NCBI RefSeq assembly: GCF_024834075.1
Contig: NZ_JANUXR010000006.1
Span: forward strand, 1 to 64,000
Reading direction: 5' to 3'
DNA: 64,000 nucleotides
Origin: Corynebacterium sp. HS2168-gen11
Lineage (GTDB): Bacteria; Actinomycetota; Actinomycetes; Mycobacteriales; Mycobacteriaceae
Each line of letters opens with the position of its first letter. Positions within the stretch are counted from its first letter, which is position 1. The notes beneath the pieces were generated by a model. It saw only the letters and a program-made list of their open reading frames with translations. It was not told where the DNA came from and did not search any database. The position numbers were made by a program, and so were the translations under genes. Below, one piece after another: positions 32,748 to 42,524 of the stretch.

Positions 32748-33848
32748 TTATGTTTCTTGATTCGACATCCGCCAACGAATGCCAGCTTCTAAGAACTTAT
32801 CAATATCGCCATCAAGCACCTTCGAAGGGTCATTGACTTCAAAGTTGGTTCGCAAATCTTTCACCATTTGATATGGGTGCAGCACATAGGAACGCATCTG
32901 ATTACCCCACGAGGCATTGCCACCTGCACCCAGCGCATCCATTTCGGCACGTTCTTGCTGGCGCTTGCGCTCTAAGAGCTTCGCCTGCAACACGCGCATT
33001 GCGGATGCTTTATTTTGAATTTGTGACTTTTCATTCTGGCAGGTCACCACAATGCCGGTTGGAATATGCGTCAAACGAACCGCCGAGTCAGTAGTATTCA
33101 CCGACTGCCCGCCAGGACCAGAGGAACGATACACATCAACGCGAATATCAGTATCTGGAATGTCAATATGATCAGTCGTTTCTACGACCGGCAAAACCTC
33201 GATCTCAGCAAAAGACGTTTGCCGACGCGCCTGATTATCAAACGGCGAAATACGAACCAATCGGTGCGCACCTTGTTCCACCGACAACGTGCCATACATA
33301 TATTCCCCATGCACCACGAAGGTCGCCGATTTAATACCAGCTTCTTCGGCATACGAAATATCGTAAATATCGACCTTGTAGCCATTTTTCTCAGCCCAGC
33401 GAACATACATACGCATCAGCATCTCTGCCCAGTCAGCTGCATCAACGCCACCTGCACCCGAGCGAATATTAATCACGGCTTCACGCGCATCGTATTCACC
33501 AGAAAGCATGGTTTTGACTTCTAACGAGGCAACCTCATCTGCCAGTTCACGCAATTCTTCATCGGCAAGAGCGACGTCTTCGCCTTCTTCTTCCGCTAAT
33601 TCATACATCACCGGCAAATCTTCCAGCCGAGACCGCAACGCCGTGATTTTCTTGAACTGGCTTTGCACCAACGAAAGCTCCGAGGTGACTTTCTGGGCAT
33701 GTTCTTGATCGTCCCAGAGGCTTGGATCAGAGGCTTGAGCTTCTAGTTCGCGGATACGCGTAGCCATCGCTTCAGGATCCATCACCTTTTCAATGGTGGT
33801 CAATGTAGTATCAATGCTTGCTAATTCTGCAGAAACTTCAGGGCGCAT
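32748..33848 (-). CDS. prfB: Peptide chain release factor 2
   Basis: A 366-residue class I release factor. SPF in [15 protein letters not shown] marks RF2 and reads UGA and UAA. GGQ in [17 protein letters not shown] is the peptidyl-tRNA hydrolysis loop. The gene is one continuous frame, so the programmed +1 frameshift used to autoregulate prfB in many bacteria is absent. It is divergent from the phosphatase gene with 48 bp between starts. The 235 bases between it and ftsE hold nothing I recognise. Confidence 0.96.
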   Translation of the reverse strand: MRPEVSAELASIDTTLTTIEKVMDPEAMATRIRELEAQASDPSLWDDQEHAQKVTSELSLVQSQFKKITALRSRLEDLPVMYELAEEEGEDVALADEELRELADEVASLEVKTMLSGEYDAREAVINIRSGAGGVDAADWAEMLMRMYVRWAEKNGYKVDIYDISYAEEAGIKSATFVVHGEYMYGTLSVEQGAHRLVRISPFDNQARRQTSFAEIEVLPVVETTDHIDIPDTDIRVDVYRSSGPGGQSVNTTDSAVRLTHIPTGIVVTCQNEKSQIQNKASAMRVLQAKLLERKRQQERAEMDALGAGGNASWGNQMRSYVLHPYQMVKDLRTNFEVNDPSKVLDGDIDKFLEAGIRWRMSNQET

Positions 33849-33896
33849 AGTCTCATAGTCTAGCCCAGCTCACATAAACAAGGCACAATAGAAACC

Positions 33897-34727
33897 ATGG
33901 ATCAACTTTCACAGCTGCACGACATGCTTCCGGCGATCGTGAAAACCTTTTGTATCGCCCACGATCAAGACTCTGACGAAACCTTAGCGCAGGCCTTGGT
34001 CTATAACGCCGCTCGTATGGCGTGGCGACTGCGCGAAACTGGCATCACGACCACCGAAAAGACCTCTGTCTCCGATATTGTGACAGAAGCCGATACGATT
34101 GCAGAGGCCTTTATTACCCAAGCGCTTGCCATCTTGCGCCCTGAAGACGGCATTGTTGGTGAAGAAGGCAGCGCCAAGGCGTCGCAAAGCGGCACGGTCT
34201 GGTGTATCGATCCTGTTGACGGCACCTATAATTTCGCCGCGCAATCAGACTATTTTTGTACCGCTGTTGCTGTGACCTCCCACGATGAGCTGAAATTTGC
34301 GGCCGTCCACCGACCTGCGATGGGCTATACGTGGTTTGGTGGCCCTGATCTGCCAACGACTCGCGATGGACAACCAGTGCGCGCGCTTAGCGATGCTCCT
34401 TTGTCGAAGATCAGTCTCGGCACCTATTTACACCCAACTTATCTCAGCGATCCGCAGGTCCTGGCAGTGTGGTCAAAGGTTGCAGCAGCAAGTGCGACGA
34501 TTCGGATGTTCGGCGCTGCAAGTATTGATCTCGCTTCCGTTGCCGATGGCAGCTTGGGCGCATGGATGCAGCATAGCGTTGCTGAGTGGGATTGGCTGCC
34601 TGGCAAAGCCCTAGTCGAAGGCGCAGGAGGCGCAACCGCGCAAGTATCAGCAGGTGGCTTGGTGTGGTCGATCGCTGGTAATCGAGCCGCTGTGGCAGAA
34701 ATCGTGAACGCTTTGGAGCACTGCTAG
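33897..34727 (+). CDS. Inositol monophosphatase-family phosphatase
   Basis: A 276-residue Mg-dependent phosphatase of the IMPase/HisN/CysQ fold. Metal-binding motifs are present: DIVTEADT (about 60), GEEGS (about 90), CIDPVDGTYNF (about 104) and EWDWLPGKALVEGAGG (about 232). Substrates of such enzymes in Corynebacterium include inositol phosphates and histidinol phosphate, and the sequence alone does not choose. It is divergent from prfB. Confidence 0.85.
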   Translation: MDQLSQLHDMLPAIVKTFCIAHDQDSDETLAQALVYNAARMAWRLRETGITTTEKTSVSDIVTEADTIAEAFITQALAILRPEDGIVGEEGSAKASQSGTVWCIDPVDGTYNFAAQSDYFCTAVAVTSHDELKFAAVHRPAMGYTWFGGPDLPTTRDGQPVRALSDAPLSKISLGTYLHPTYLSDPQVLAVWSKVAAASATIRMFGAASIDLASVADGSLGAWMQHSVAEWDWLPGKALVEGAGGATAQVSAGGLVWSIAGNRAAVAEIVNALEHC

Positions 34728-34845
34728 CGGTCGTTCGGCAGCATCTAGCAGCGATCTAGCAGCGTCTCGCGGGTGCGACCGCTCGTTTGGTAGTTGCGCC
34801 GCTCGTAGAACTGCGGCACTGCTTTTCGACGCCCCCCAGCTACAC

Positions 34846-34884
34846 ATTCGGCCAGATGATACACGCAGCATCATCTGGCCGAAT
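34846..34884. terminator. Bidirectional hairpin between convergent genes
   Basis: Perfect 15-bp stem ATTCGGCCAGATGAT (34846-34860) with ATCATCTGGCCGAAT (34870-34884), between the phosphatase stop and the protease stop. Confidence 0.7.
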
Positions 34885-34901
34885 TGCTCTTGCACAGTAG
34901 G

Positions 34902-36122
34902 TTATGTGGTTGGGAGCTGCAAACCTGCCCCTACTCCACCGCGAGCGTTGAGATCGTTGACGATCGCATCTGTCTTCAACGAACGAGTTGGCTGGAACAA
35001 CCACCCTTGCAGTGGCGTATTGCACGCCAGCGCGTAGGATGGCACAACACCGTGGGTGACAACGCCGACCCAACGGCCATCGGCAACCAATGGAGCTCCA
35101 GAATCACCACGCGTGGCACAGACCTGCGCAATATTGATCTTCGGCGTCGACCACAGCGAATAGCCGCAGGTGGTACCAGTTGCAACACCGCTCTTGCAAA
35201 CCTTGGTGCGGTCAGAAATCTCGCCGCCAATCTTCTCAAGGGTGGTGTTGTTATAGCTCTTGGTTACTTGCGCATTCTTCGCGAGCTCGATCACCGAATA
35301 ATCTAATCCTTGACTGCCGTGTGCAACCAATGTGCCGGATTTACCCACGCGCCAAGAATCAAGGCTCACGATCTTCGAGCCTATTTCACCACAGTGACCT
35401 GCAGTGATTGCAACCATACGGCCTTTATTATCAAAGCCAGTTGCAGCTACGGTACACATTTCTGCATCCTCAACCACCAAAATTGGGGTTGATGGACCGT
35501 AGAGAGAAAATCCTTCCCGTTCAGCTGCAAACGATGCAGCAGGTACCCGCGGTGCATCGAACCAAGACCCCGGCGCGCGGTGTAACACCTTAGTGTTTGT
35601 ACCAGCCAAGAACTTACTCAATGCATCGGTGTGCCAGTGATAAAAAGGACCTGAATAAATCGGCTGGAAATCCTTGCCGACTTTTTTGAAATCTTCATCT
35701 CCAAAGACAAACGGCTTGTCTTTAGAAACTGTTGGGTTGGTAGCCGGAGAATCCGATACCTTGGTCGAAGCGGACGTACCTGGTTTTGGCATGCCCTTTA
35801 CTATCCCTTTAACAGCATATTCAGCTTCTTGACTCACGCGTTGCAAGTCTTGCTGAACAGTAGCTACATAGGAATCCACGTCTCCTGCCACACGATCAAG
35901 ATCAGCATGTATACGCGCAATTGCAGCATCTGCTTCTGCAACAACCTGTGGATCAACCACAAGTTGCGGCAATCCGATTCGATCAAGATCGCGCTGTGTA
36001 CGAGCAATTGCTTCGCTCACAGTCGGGGGGAGAGTTTCTGCCCCTACACTTGGTATATTTCCCCAAGCAAGCCCTGCGCACATCATCATCACAAGCGTGC
36101 GGGTTTTGCGTATCAAGCGCAT
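34902..36122 (-). CDS. Secreted trypsin-like serine protease
   Basis: A 406-residue secreted protein: signal peptide (about 1-28, ending SVGA-ET), a helical prodomain-like region to about 150 with regularly spaced Asp/Arg, then a chymotrypsin-fold protease. The catalytic triad is visible: His in TAGHCG (about 248), Asp in GLDYSVI (about 275), Ser in TRGDSGAP (about 343). Several Cys pairs fit disulfides (CTVAATG/GHCG, CKSG/TTCG). Substrate and role are unknown. A 15-bp palindrome 50 bases upstream may be an operator. Confidence 0.85.
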   Translation of the reverse strand: MRLIRKTRTLVMMMCAGLAWGNIPSVGAETLPPTVSEAIARTQRDLDRIGLPQLVVDPQVVAEADAAIARIHADLDRVAGDVDSYVATVQQDLQRVSQEAEYAVKGIVKGMPKPGTSASTKVSDSPATNPTVSKDKPFVFGDEDFKKVGKDFQPIYSGPFYHWHTDALSKFLAGTNTKVLHRAPGSWFDAPRVPAASFAAEREGFSLYGPSTPILVVEDAEMCTVAATGFDNKGRMVAITAGHCGEIGSKIVSLDSWRVGKSGTLVAHGSQGLDYSVIELAKNAQVTKSYNNTTLEKIGGEISDRTKVCKSGVATGTTCGYSLWSTPKINIAQVCATRGDSGAPLVADGRWVGVVTHGVVPSYALACNTPLQGWLFQPTRSLKTDAIVNDLNARGGVGAGLQLPTT

Positions 36123-36172
36123 AGCGTTGGGGCCTCATTTCAGTTTTTGCTCAAACATCACAGTGATATTTC

Positions 36173-36187
36173 GGAAGATCATCTTCC
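36173..36187 (-). promoter_or_regulatory. Palindrome upstream of the secreted protease
   Basis: GGAAGAT-C-ATCTTCC is a perfect 15-base palindrome about 50 bp before the protease start, a plausible operator for an unidentified regulator. Confidence 0.4.
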
Positions 36188-36602
36188 TGCTGCTAATCAT
36201 GCCACGAATCTGTCCGTTATTTCTGGAGATTCCTGCCATGAAAGTATTACGATTTCATTAAGTTCCGAGATGCCCTGTTGCAGCAGCTCCTTGGTGACGC
36301 TGCTCGACGCGGAATCGTGAAAATCATCCCAGCATACGAGTATCTTTAACACACCTAAGGCAGAGTGCTTGACGACGCTTTGCGTGATGGGCTGCATATG
36401 CGAATCACAGATGAGAGTGTCGTAACACCAATGGTGTTTTCGGGCCGTGGAGAAGAACACTTGCAACGCTGTCGCGGTGTCGGTGGCGGTCGTGTGTCGG
36501 TGGTGGTGCGTGCGTCGGTGGTGCGTGCGCGCCGACGCAGCGATGCGTGTGCACCTTCGCGTTTCTAGGACTTCTTGAAACCGCTTTCAACACTGGAGAT
36601 AC
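36188..36602. other. Intergenic region with a GC-rich low-complexity stretch
   Basis: No supported gene. Around 36478-36540 the sequence is built from GTCGGTGG and GGTGGTGCGTGCG units, the latter twice in tandem. It is strikingly G-rich compared with its surroundings. Confidence 0.5.
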
Positions 36603-36634
36603 AAAAATGCCCCTTCCGAAGAAGGGGCATTTTT
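36603..36634 (-). terminator. Terminator of the tRNA gene
   Basis: Stem AAAAATGCCCCTTC with GAAGGGGCATTTTT around CGAA. It has T runs in both directions and lies 6 bases after the tRNA 3' end. Confidence 0.9.
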
Positions 36635-36639
36635 ATTAG

Positions 36640-36713
36640 TAGCGGGGACAGGATTTGAACCTGCGACCTCTGGGTTATGAGCCCAGCGAGCTACCGAGCT
36701 GCTCCACCCCGCG
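36640..36713 (-). tRNA. Initiator tRNA-fMet (CAT)
   Basis: The minus strand folds as a 74-base tRNA beginning CGCGGGGTGGAGCAG, with anticodon CAT in GGGCTCATAACCC, T-loop GGTTCAAATCC and 3' A73. The unpaired C1 opposite T72 and the three G-C pairs below the anticodon loop are marks of the initiator tRNA. CCA is not encoded. Confidence 0.95.
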
Positions 36714-36771
36714 ACGCTTTGCACTGAATACTTCTATTCTTTGCAACGTGGATCTACTTTACACATATGAC

Positions 36772-36820
36772 TGAAAAAAACCAAATCCCCAACCAACATT
36801 GCTGTTAAGCTGGGGATTTA
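36772..36820 (-). terminator. Terminator of the UPF0182 gene
   Basis: AAATCCCCA (36783-36791) pairs with TGGGGATTT (36811-36819). On the minus strand the stem is followed by GGTTTTTTT. Confidence 0.8.
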
Positions 36821-36848
36821 GTATTTAGATTACTGCCGTGAGAATCAT

Positions 36849-39824
36849 TTACTGATTCTGAGTTTGCTGCTGATACTCAGCAACTGCACGATCGAGTGCA
36901 TCAAGTGCGCGGCCATATTCCTCGTGACTGCCACCACGAGCACGCTCCAGACCTGCGAGAGCATCTTGAATTTTTGCCACTGCTTCTGCTGGAGTTTTTG
37001 CGGGTGCTGCTTCTGGCTTTGTTTCAGGTACTGCAGCTTCTGCCTTGTCTTGCGCACCAGGTGTACTTGGTGCAGTGGTAGGCGTGGTAGGTAATTCCTT
37101 CGCCTCATCCAAGTCTTGGGCTGCGCGTGGATCCACGCCAACTTGTGCCAGTGCTTCAGACACAGTTGGGGCATAGCCAACTTGACCGTTATAGCTGACC
37201 AATACACGCAAGAGCTTCGGGAAGGCAGAATCCTGCCCCTTACGCTGTGCATAAATTGGCTCCACGTACAAGATCTCTCCCTTGCCAACTGGAAGTGTTA
37301 GCAAGTTACCATTCTTTAACTCAGTGGTTTCTTTCCACAGCGATTGATCTCGTGCAACTTGGTCAGACGACATCAAAATATCCTGTGCCTGCTGTGGGCC
37401 AAGTGTTTGGGTATTAGTTGGCAACACACGAACCGTAATCCGGCCATAGTTATCTGGATCTGAGTTCACTGACATATGCGCTGCCAAGTACTGACGATTC
37501 AAACCACGGAATGGGGTGATCAACTGGAAGGAAGGCTTACCAGTTTCTGGGTCGGCTGCAACCACATAGAATGGTGGCTGTGACTTATCGCCATCAGCAA
37601 CAGATGGATCATCCGGTACCGACCAGAAACGGTCATTGGTAAAGAAGTCGCGTGCCTCATCCACATGGTAGCGCGATAAAATCGCACGCTGAATCTTAAA
37701 CAGATCCTGCGGGAAGCGCACGTGATTCATCAACTCTGGTGAAATCTCAGACTTCGGCTTCACAGTACCTGGGAAGATTCCCTTCCATGCATGAAGAACA
37801 GGATCGTTCTCGTCGAACTCATACAGTTCCACCGAACCGTCGTACGCATCCACCACGGCTTTCACGGAGTTACGGATATAGCCAACTTCATCATTGACAA
37901 TCACACGCGCATTCGAACCCACACCGGCAGTGGTGTCTTGAGTGGTTTCCGACATGGAGACGCGCTTAGCATATGGCAATGATTTCAGCGTCGTATAGCC
38001 ATCAACAATCCACTTGATTCGGCCATCGATAACAGCTGGATACGTAGTATTATCAGTGCTCAGCCACGGTGCCACCTTATGCACACGCTGGCGTGGATCA
38101 CGATCGAACAGAATCTTGGAGTTTTTGTTCACGCGCTCCGACAAAATCAGATTCATTTCCCCATAGCGCACCGCAAAAGCCAAACGATTGACAACATTGC
38201 CAATGTCAACGCCACCTTTACCCGCATAGGTATAAGAGGAGGAATCAGTATCGTATTCCACTGGTCCGCTGCCGTCGTCGCCAACAACTGCGTAGTCACG
38301 ACCATCACGCGCAGAGGCGATCAGTGGGCCGAAATACACACGCGGTTCGTCGACAACGATGCCCAGCTTCTTTGCCTCAGCATCGGTGGTCTGGAGGTCA
38401 GAAACGGTATACACCGGATATCCGCCACGAGCAGATCCCACATCACGTGCCACCTCATCAACTTGGTTGGCTTGTGCTGCAACAAAACCATTGCCATGCG
38501 TGTAGACGGTATGGCGGTTAATCCAGTTCTTCTGGTTTTCACTTAAAGAGTTTGGATTAATTTCACGCGCTGCGACGACGAAATCACGCAGTTCCCCATC
38601 AATGACATAACGGTCCATCGCCAATGACTTCGGGAAGCCGTAGAAGTTCTTCAACTGCTTATTTTGCGTGAAGGTTGGCGATAAAATCTCAGGGTCCAAC
38701 AGGCGAATATTCGACACCGTTGCCACATCCGCGGCAACAGCTTCTTTCGAAGCTCCTTCCGAGCCCCAATCTAATTTGTAGGTGACGGTGTCCTCGGTCA
38801 AACCGTAGGCATACCGAGTCGATTCAATATTGCGTGAAATAAACTGTGCTTCTTTTTCCGCACGGTTTGGAGTAACAGAGAACTTCTCCATCATGATTGG
38901 CCAAGCATTACCAATAACCAAAGAAGAAAGTATCATCAAACCGGTGGTCAAAGCAGGAATACGCAGATCCTTGAGCACCACCACGGAAAAGAAACTGACC
39001 GCCACTAAAATACCAATGACCGTCAAGATCAACTTCGCTGGCAATACCGCATGCACATCGGTGTACGAGGCACCAGTGAAGGTCTGGTGATCATTATTCA
39101 GCAGGCTGTAGCGATCGAAGAAGAACTCAACTGCCTGTACTAACATCCAGAAACCGGCAATTACGGCCAGTTGCACACGCGCAGCATGTGAGATGGTCAT
39201 TTTCTCACCGGTAGATGGATTTCCAGACCGAATACCGCCGAGGAAATAGTTACCAATCACCGACAGCGCACCGGCAAACAACAACAGTGCTGACAATACG
39301 CCCAACACCATTTCGATCATTGGCAAACTAAAAGCATAGAAGCCATAATCAATGCCAAATTGCTGATCTTTCACACCGAACGATTGACGATGCAAGAACA
39401 GCTGTACCACGCGCCACTGCTGCTGAGCATAGAATCCTACGGCAGCACCCATAAAAAGCGGCACAAACAGTATGATCTTGCGAATAGACTGTTCAATCTT
39501 CTGGCGATACTGCAGCATTTCATCATCGAGACCAAAGACCGAAAGTGCAGCTGGGCCTCCACGATAGGTAGCCCAGGCTGCAAGCCCAATGATCAGTGCA
39601 CCAAGCAACCCGAACACTAAAAATATCGCGATACGGGTAAGCAACACGGTATTAAATACGCTGCGATAGTCGACTTCTCCGAACCAGAGCCAATCCGTAT
39701 AAAAACCGATCACCATTGGCAGCAGGGTGCCTGCAATCACGCCGATCACCACCAGATTGGATAAGATTTTTGGTGGTCGACCCGTACGTGGACTTGGAGG
39801 TGTTAGGTCTTTTGCCAACGCCAT
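36849..39824 (-). CDS. UPF0182 family membrane protein (DIP0733-like)
   Basis: A 991-residue protein with seven hydrophobic helices in the first third (about residues 25-310, starting VVIGVIAGTLLPMVIGFYTD). A very large extracellular domain then runs to about 890, followed by a Pro/Ala/Thr/Glu-rich tail. The domain and length are those of UPF0182 (COG1615). The C. diphtheriae member DIP0733 (67-72p) has been described as an adhesion and invasion factor binding host matrix proteins; whether that extends here is unknown. The start is uncertain: GTG at 39842, ATG at 39824 (directly against GAGGAG), or TTG at 39818, which has the best spacing. In mycobacteria the homologue also adjoins the PDZ protease and zincin-like genes. 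Confidence 0.9.
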   Translation of the reverse strand: MALAKDLTPPSPRTGRPPKILSNLVVIGVIAGTLLPMVIGFYTDWLWFGEVDYRSVFNTVLLTRIAIFLVFGLLGALIIGLAAWATYRGGPAALSVFGLDDEMLQYRQKIEQSIRKIILFVPLFMGAAVGFYAQQQWRVVQLFLHRQSFGVKDQQFGIDYGFYAFSLPMIEMVLGVLSALLLFAGALSVIGNYFLGGIRSGNPSTGEKMTISHAARVQLAVIAGFWMLVQAVEFFFDRYSLLNNDHQTFTGASYTDVHAVLPAKLILTVIGILVAVSFFSVVVLKDLRIPALTTGLMILSSLVIGNAWPIMMEKFSVTPNRAEKEAQFISRNIESTRYAYGLTEDTVTYKLDWGSEGASKEAVAADVATVSNIRLLDPEILSPTFTQNKQLKNFYGFPKSLAMDRYVIDGELRDFVVAAREINPNSLSENQKNWINRHTVYTHGNGFVAAQANQVDEVARDVGSARGGYPVYTVSDLQTTDAEAKKLGIVVDEPRVYFGPLIASARDGRDYAVVGDDGSGPVEYDTDSSSYTYAGKGGVDIGNVVNRLAFAVRYGEMNLILSERVNKNSKILFDRDPRQRVHKVAPWLSTDNTTYPAVIDGRIKWIVDGYTTLKSLPYAKRVSMSETTQDTTAGVGSNARVIVNDEVGYIRNSVKAVVDAYDGSVELYEFDENDPVLHAWKGIFPGTVKPKSEISPELMNHVRFPQDLFKIQRAILSRYHVDEARDFFTNDRFWSVPDDPSVADGDKSQPPFYVVAADPETGKPSFQLITPFRGLNRQYLAAHMSVNSDPDNYGRITVRVLPTNTQTLGPQQAQDILMSSDQVARDQSLWKETTELKNGNLLTLPVGKGEILYVEPIYAQRKGQDSAFPKLLRVLVSYNGQVGYAPTVSEALAQVGVDPRAAQDLDEAKELPTTPTTAPSTPGAQDKAEAAVPETKPEAAPAKTPAEAVAKIQDALAGLERARGGSHEEYGRALDALDRAVAEYQQQTQNQ

Positions 39825-39917
39825 CTCCTCTTTTCTTCTCACAATATTGTTGGGACGCTGAGGTAATCTACTAGTCTACGCAGTTTTGGCGCAGACAACT
39901 ACTACAAAAGGATAGCT

Positions 39918-40448
39918 ATGGACGATACAACGTTTTCGGCAAACTCAGTTGAGCTTTCCCAACAGGCTCTCAATCGCGCAATGCTCGAGGCAGTAGACTT
40001 TATCCACGCTGAAGGCTGGGATGCGCCGCCAACTCTTTTCGCACTCGTACCAGCTCGCCTTGTGCATGATGTCCTCGATGAAACCGACGATGCACCATTA
40101 GCATTGGTCGTCCAAGACACCTTGCCAGATCACGTACTGCCAGGAACAGAAGAACTTGGCGACTATATTTCTCGCATTGTGTGGCCAGAAGAAATCCTTG
40201 GTGCGGTATTAGCACAAGAAATCATGTTCCAAGATGCGTCTTCTGCTGATCCAACGCCACGTGCAGCGCGTCTTTTCTCTGGTGTTTTGCGCGGTGATGC
40301 GGAGCAAACGTTATTGCAACTGCGCCCAACTGAGGAAGAATTAGCTGCACAAGGCCCATTTGCAGAAGATAAAGTGGAATTGCGCGGTGGCCCAGGTGTT
40401 GCCCCAGGGGTTATCGCTACCCTCCGAGCTGGCTTTTCAGTAGAATAA
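39918..40448 (+). CDS. Conserved actinobacterial protein (PPA1309-like)
   Basis: A 176-residue acidic cytoplasmic protein. It contains LSQQALNRAMLEAVDFIHAEGWD, PPTLFALVPARLV and an ISRIVWPEEILGAVLAQE segment that recur in the family known as PPA1309. The function is unknown. AAAGGA lies before the ATG. It is divergent from the UPF0182 gene and followed closely by a lipoprotein gene. Confidence 0.75.
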   Translation: MDDTTFSANSVELSQQALNRAMLEAVDFIHAEGWDAPPTLFALVPARLVHDVLDETDDAPLALVVQDTLPDHVLPGTEELGDYISRIVWPEEILGAVLAQEIMFQDASSADPTPRAARLFSGVLRGDAEQTLLQLRPTEEELAAQGPFAEDKVELRGGPGVAPGVIATLRAGFSVE

Positions 40449-40491
40449 ATATCTTGACCACGTTTTCCGTAATGAAGAAGGCTTCTCCCTC

Positions 40492-41208
40492 ATGATCCGT
40501 GCACCTTTTCGCCTCGTACCTGTCGTTATCGCAGGCGCAACACTTTTGGCTGCTTGCGGAACAAGTGATACCGCATCAACGATCACTGCATCCACCACGC
40601 CTTCTTCACCAACCTCGCAGCTTGCCCCAGTGACGGTCACCACCAGCGCAACGAGTACCACTGCGACTTCGTCCACCACAATGCCAGCGTCTCAGACGGC
40701 AAGCACGCAAGCGTCGACAAGCACAAGGGCATCGCAGAGCACTACCGCTGCACCAACCAGCACGTCGACAAGCATGAGCAAGACCGATCCAGCGCCAAAA
40801 CCTGAAACCTCAGCGGCGCCGATTCTCGATGAACACGTGCTCAAAACGCGGCAGCGCTTCCAATCTTTAGCGCCGGATTCATTATTTAGCCAATTCGATT
40901 CATGCGCGCCAAACGGCGTCGGTGAGTCGATGGCATGTTCGGGGCCAGTTGTAGGGCAGTTCCAATTCTTCGCATCCGATGCTAAAGCAGCGTCTACCAC
41001 GCAGATTTTGACTGGTCTGCGCAGCTCACGCGTGATTGAAGACACGGGACGCTTTGTGATTGGGTGGTCAACAGTTGGCAATACCGCCATTATTACCGTG
41101 GTGGATAATGATGAAGGTCTAGTACTGCAGCAGTTGGTTTCGACCGATGATATCAATCCGACCCAGCGCATTTACGAGCTCGGCCTAGCCAAGAAGCCGC
41201 AAGAATAA
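40492..41208 (+). CDS. Secreted lipoprotein with a Ser/Thr-rich linker
   Basis: A 238-residue protein with a lipoprotein signal (lipobox LLAAC, Cys about residue 23) and a long Ser/Thr/Ala-rich stretch (about 25-105) likely to be extended and possibly glycosylated. A small C-terminal domain of about 120 residues (DSLFSQFDSCAPNG, MACSGPVVGQFQFF) has two Cys. I do not recognise a functional family. GAAGAAGG precedes the ATG by 9 bases. A further 170 bases to the next stop hold nothing recognised. Confidence 0.7.
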   Translation: MIRAPFRLVPVVIAGATLLAACGTSDTASTITASTTPSSPTSQLAPVTVTTSATSTTATSSTTMPASQTASTQASTSTRASQSTTAAPTSTSTSMSKTDPAPKPETSAAPILDEHVLKTRQRFQSLAPDSLFSQFDSCAPNGVGESMACSGPVVGQFQFFASDAKAASTTQILTGLRSSRVIEDTGRFVIGWSTVGNTAIITVVDNDEGLVLQQLVSTDDINPTQRIYELGLAKKPQE

Positions 41209-41384
41209 GCACTGCTTACTCAAGCAGCAATGGCAAGCAGCACCCAAGATCTCAACGCTGCTTGCTTCTCCACGCTGCTTACTTCTCTCCATGCGCGCGA
41301 TACGTATTCACTATCGGCCGCATCAAAAAATTGTATGCGTTCCGCGAAGCTGTTTTCTATCACTCCGCAACTACCAGTGCGCGA

Positions 41385-42473
41385 TTATGACTCGTCTTCA
41401 CAGCTCCGTGGCTGTTGACCGGCGGCATACTCATCCATGGCCCGCACGGCATCATCAAGGGTGCGCACAGCCGCGATTTTCATCTCACCAAAGCTACGGC
41501 CTGCCAATTCTCGACAATTTGCAGTTGGCGCCAAAAATAGTTCAGCCCCTGCCTCCGCGGCGGCGGCAGCTTTATGCCGAATACCGCCGATGCCACCAAC
41601 CTCACCGACATCGGTAATCGTGCCTGTACCAGCGACGAACTTTCCGTGATTTAATTCGCCAGGCGATAATTTATCAATAACTGCTAGTGCAAAAATCATG
41701 CCGGCAGAAGGCCCACCAATATCCTTAAGGTTGTAGTTAACTTCAATATCATCAGCTGGAACTGTGGACATATTAATGCCCAAGAACCCCTTGTTGGCAT
41801 CATGCGGGTGCTTGCCAAGCGTGACCACCACGTCTTGTGCTGCGCCACCACGGGTGACCTTAAGATGTACATCTGTTCCAGGCGCAAGGCCCACGATCAT
41901 CTCACGTAGTTGCGTGCTCGTGGTCACCGGCTGGTCATTGACCGTAAGAATCCGATCCTCTGCGCGAAGAATATTTTCAGCAGGGCTGCTTGGCACCACA
42001 CTTACAACTTCCACAGCCAACGGCAACTGCAAATAGTGCAATGCCGCAGTTGTTGCCAAAGATTCAGACGATGTAAATGCTTGCTGATTAAGATCGTGAA
42101 TCTCATCTTTCGTCTTATTCTGAGGAATTACTTGCTCAATTGGCACAATAGTGTCGCCGTAGAACAGCCACCGCCCTAACGCCTGTACAAAAGTCATATC
42201 GGTGCGCACACTGACCGTGGTCATATTCAAGTGCCCCCGAGTGTGATCAACAACTGGTGCGTGAATTTCGACAACATCTTTACCATCGATGCGCTCTAAG
42301 GTATTAAAGGTTGGCCCTTGCCCTTCTGCAGCATAAGGCACGGTCAGAGAGATATTTGTACCTGGAATATGGTCACTTATCATCACAACGCCGAGAATCA
42401 GTGACGGAAGTAGGCCAAGTGTCAAAGTGCGCAAACGTGGTTTCACGATGATCCAGCTTACATGTTCGCTCAC
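41385..42473 (-). CDS. Membrane-anchored PDZ-domain Lon-like serine protease (YlbL-type)
   Basis: A 362-residue protein with one N-terminal membrane helix (about 16-34), an extracytoplasmic region, a PDZ domain (about 150-225: VVPSSPAENILRAEDRILTV) and a Lon-type S16 protease domain. The catalytic Ser sits in IGGPSAGMIF (about 257) and the Lys in GGIRHKAAAA (about 300). It probably degrades or processes secreted or membrane proteins. It is divergent from the zincin-like gene, matching the order in mycobacteria (Rv3194c/Rv3195). Confidence 0.9.
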   Translation of the reverse strand: MSEHVSWIIVKPRLRTLTLGLLPSLILGVVMISDHIPGTNISLTVPYAAEGQGPTFNTLERIDGKDVVEIHAPVVDHTRGHLNMTTVSVRTDMTFVQALGRWLFYGDTIVPIEQVIPQNKTKDEIHDLNQQAFTSSESLATTAALHYLQLPLAVEVVSVVPSSPAENILRAEDRILTVNDQPVTTSTQLREMIVGLAPGTDVHLKVTRGGAAQDVVVTLGKHPHDANKGFLGINMSTVPADDIEVNYNLKDIGGPSAGMIFALAVIDKLSPGELNHGKFVAGTGTITDVGEVGGIGGIRHKAAAAAEAGAELFLAPTANCRELAGRSFGEMKIAAVRTLDDAVRAMDEYAAGQQPRSCEDES

Positions 42474-42524
42474 AGCGTGTGAAAGACTCTGGCGTGAAAC
42501 TGAGAAAATAGGTAGCGTAGAAAT

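Noticed and set aside
32748..33848. Programmed frameshift in prfB
   Set aside because: The gene is one uninterrupted frame with normal length; there is no internal TGA to bypass.
36197..36466. An 89-codon frame on the minus strand before the secreted protease
   Set aside because: No ribosome site and no recognisable features; odd composition rich in His, Ser and Cys. Kept as intergenic.
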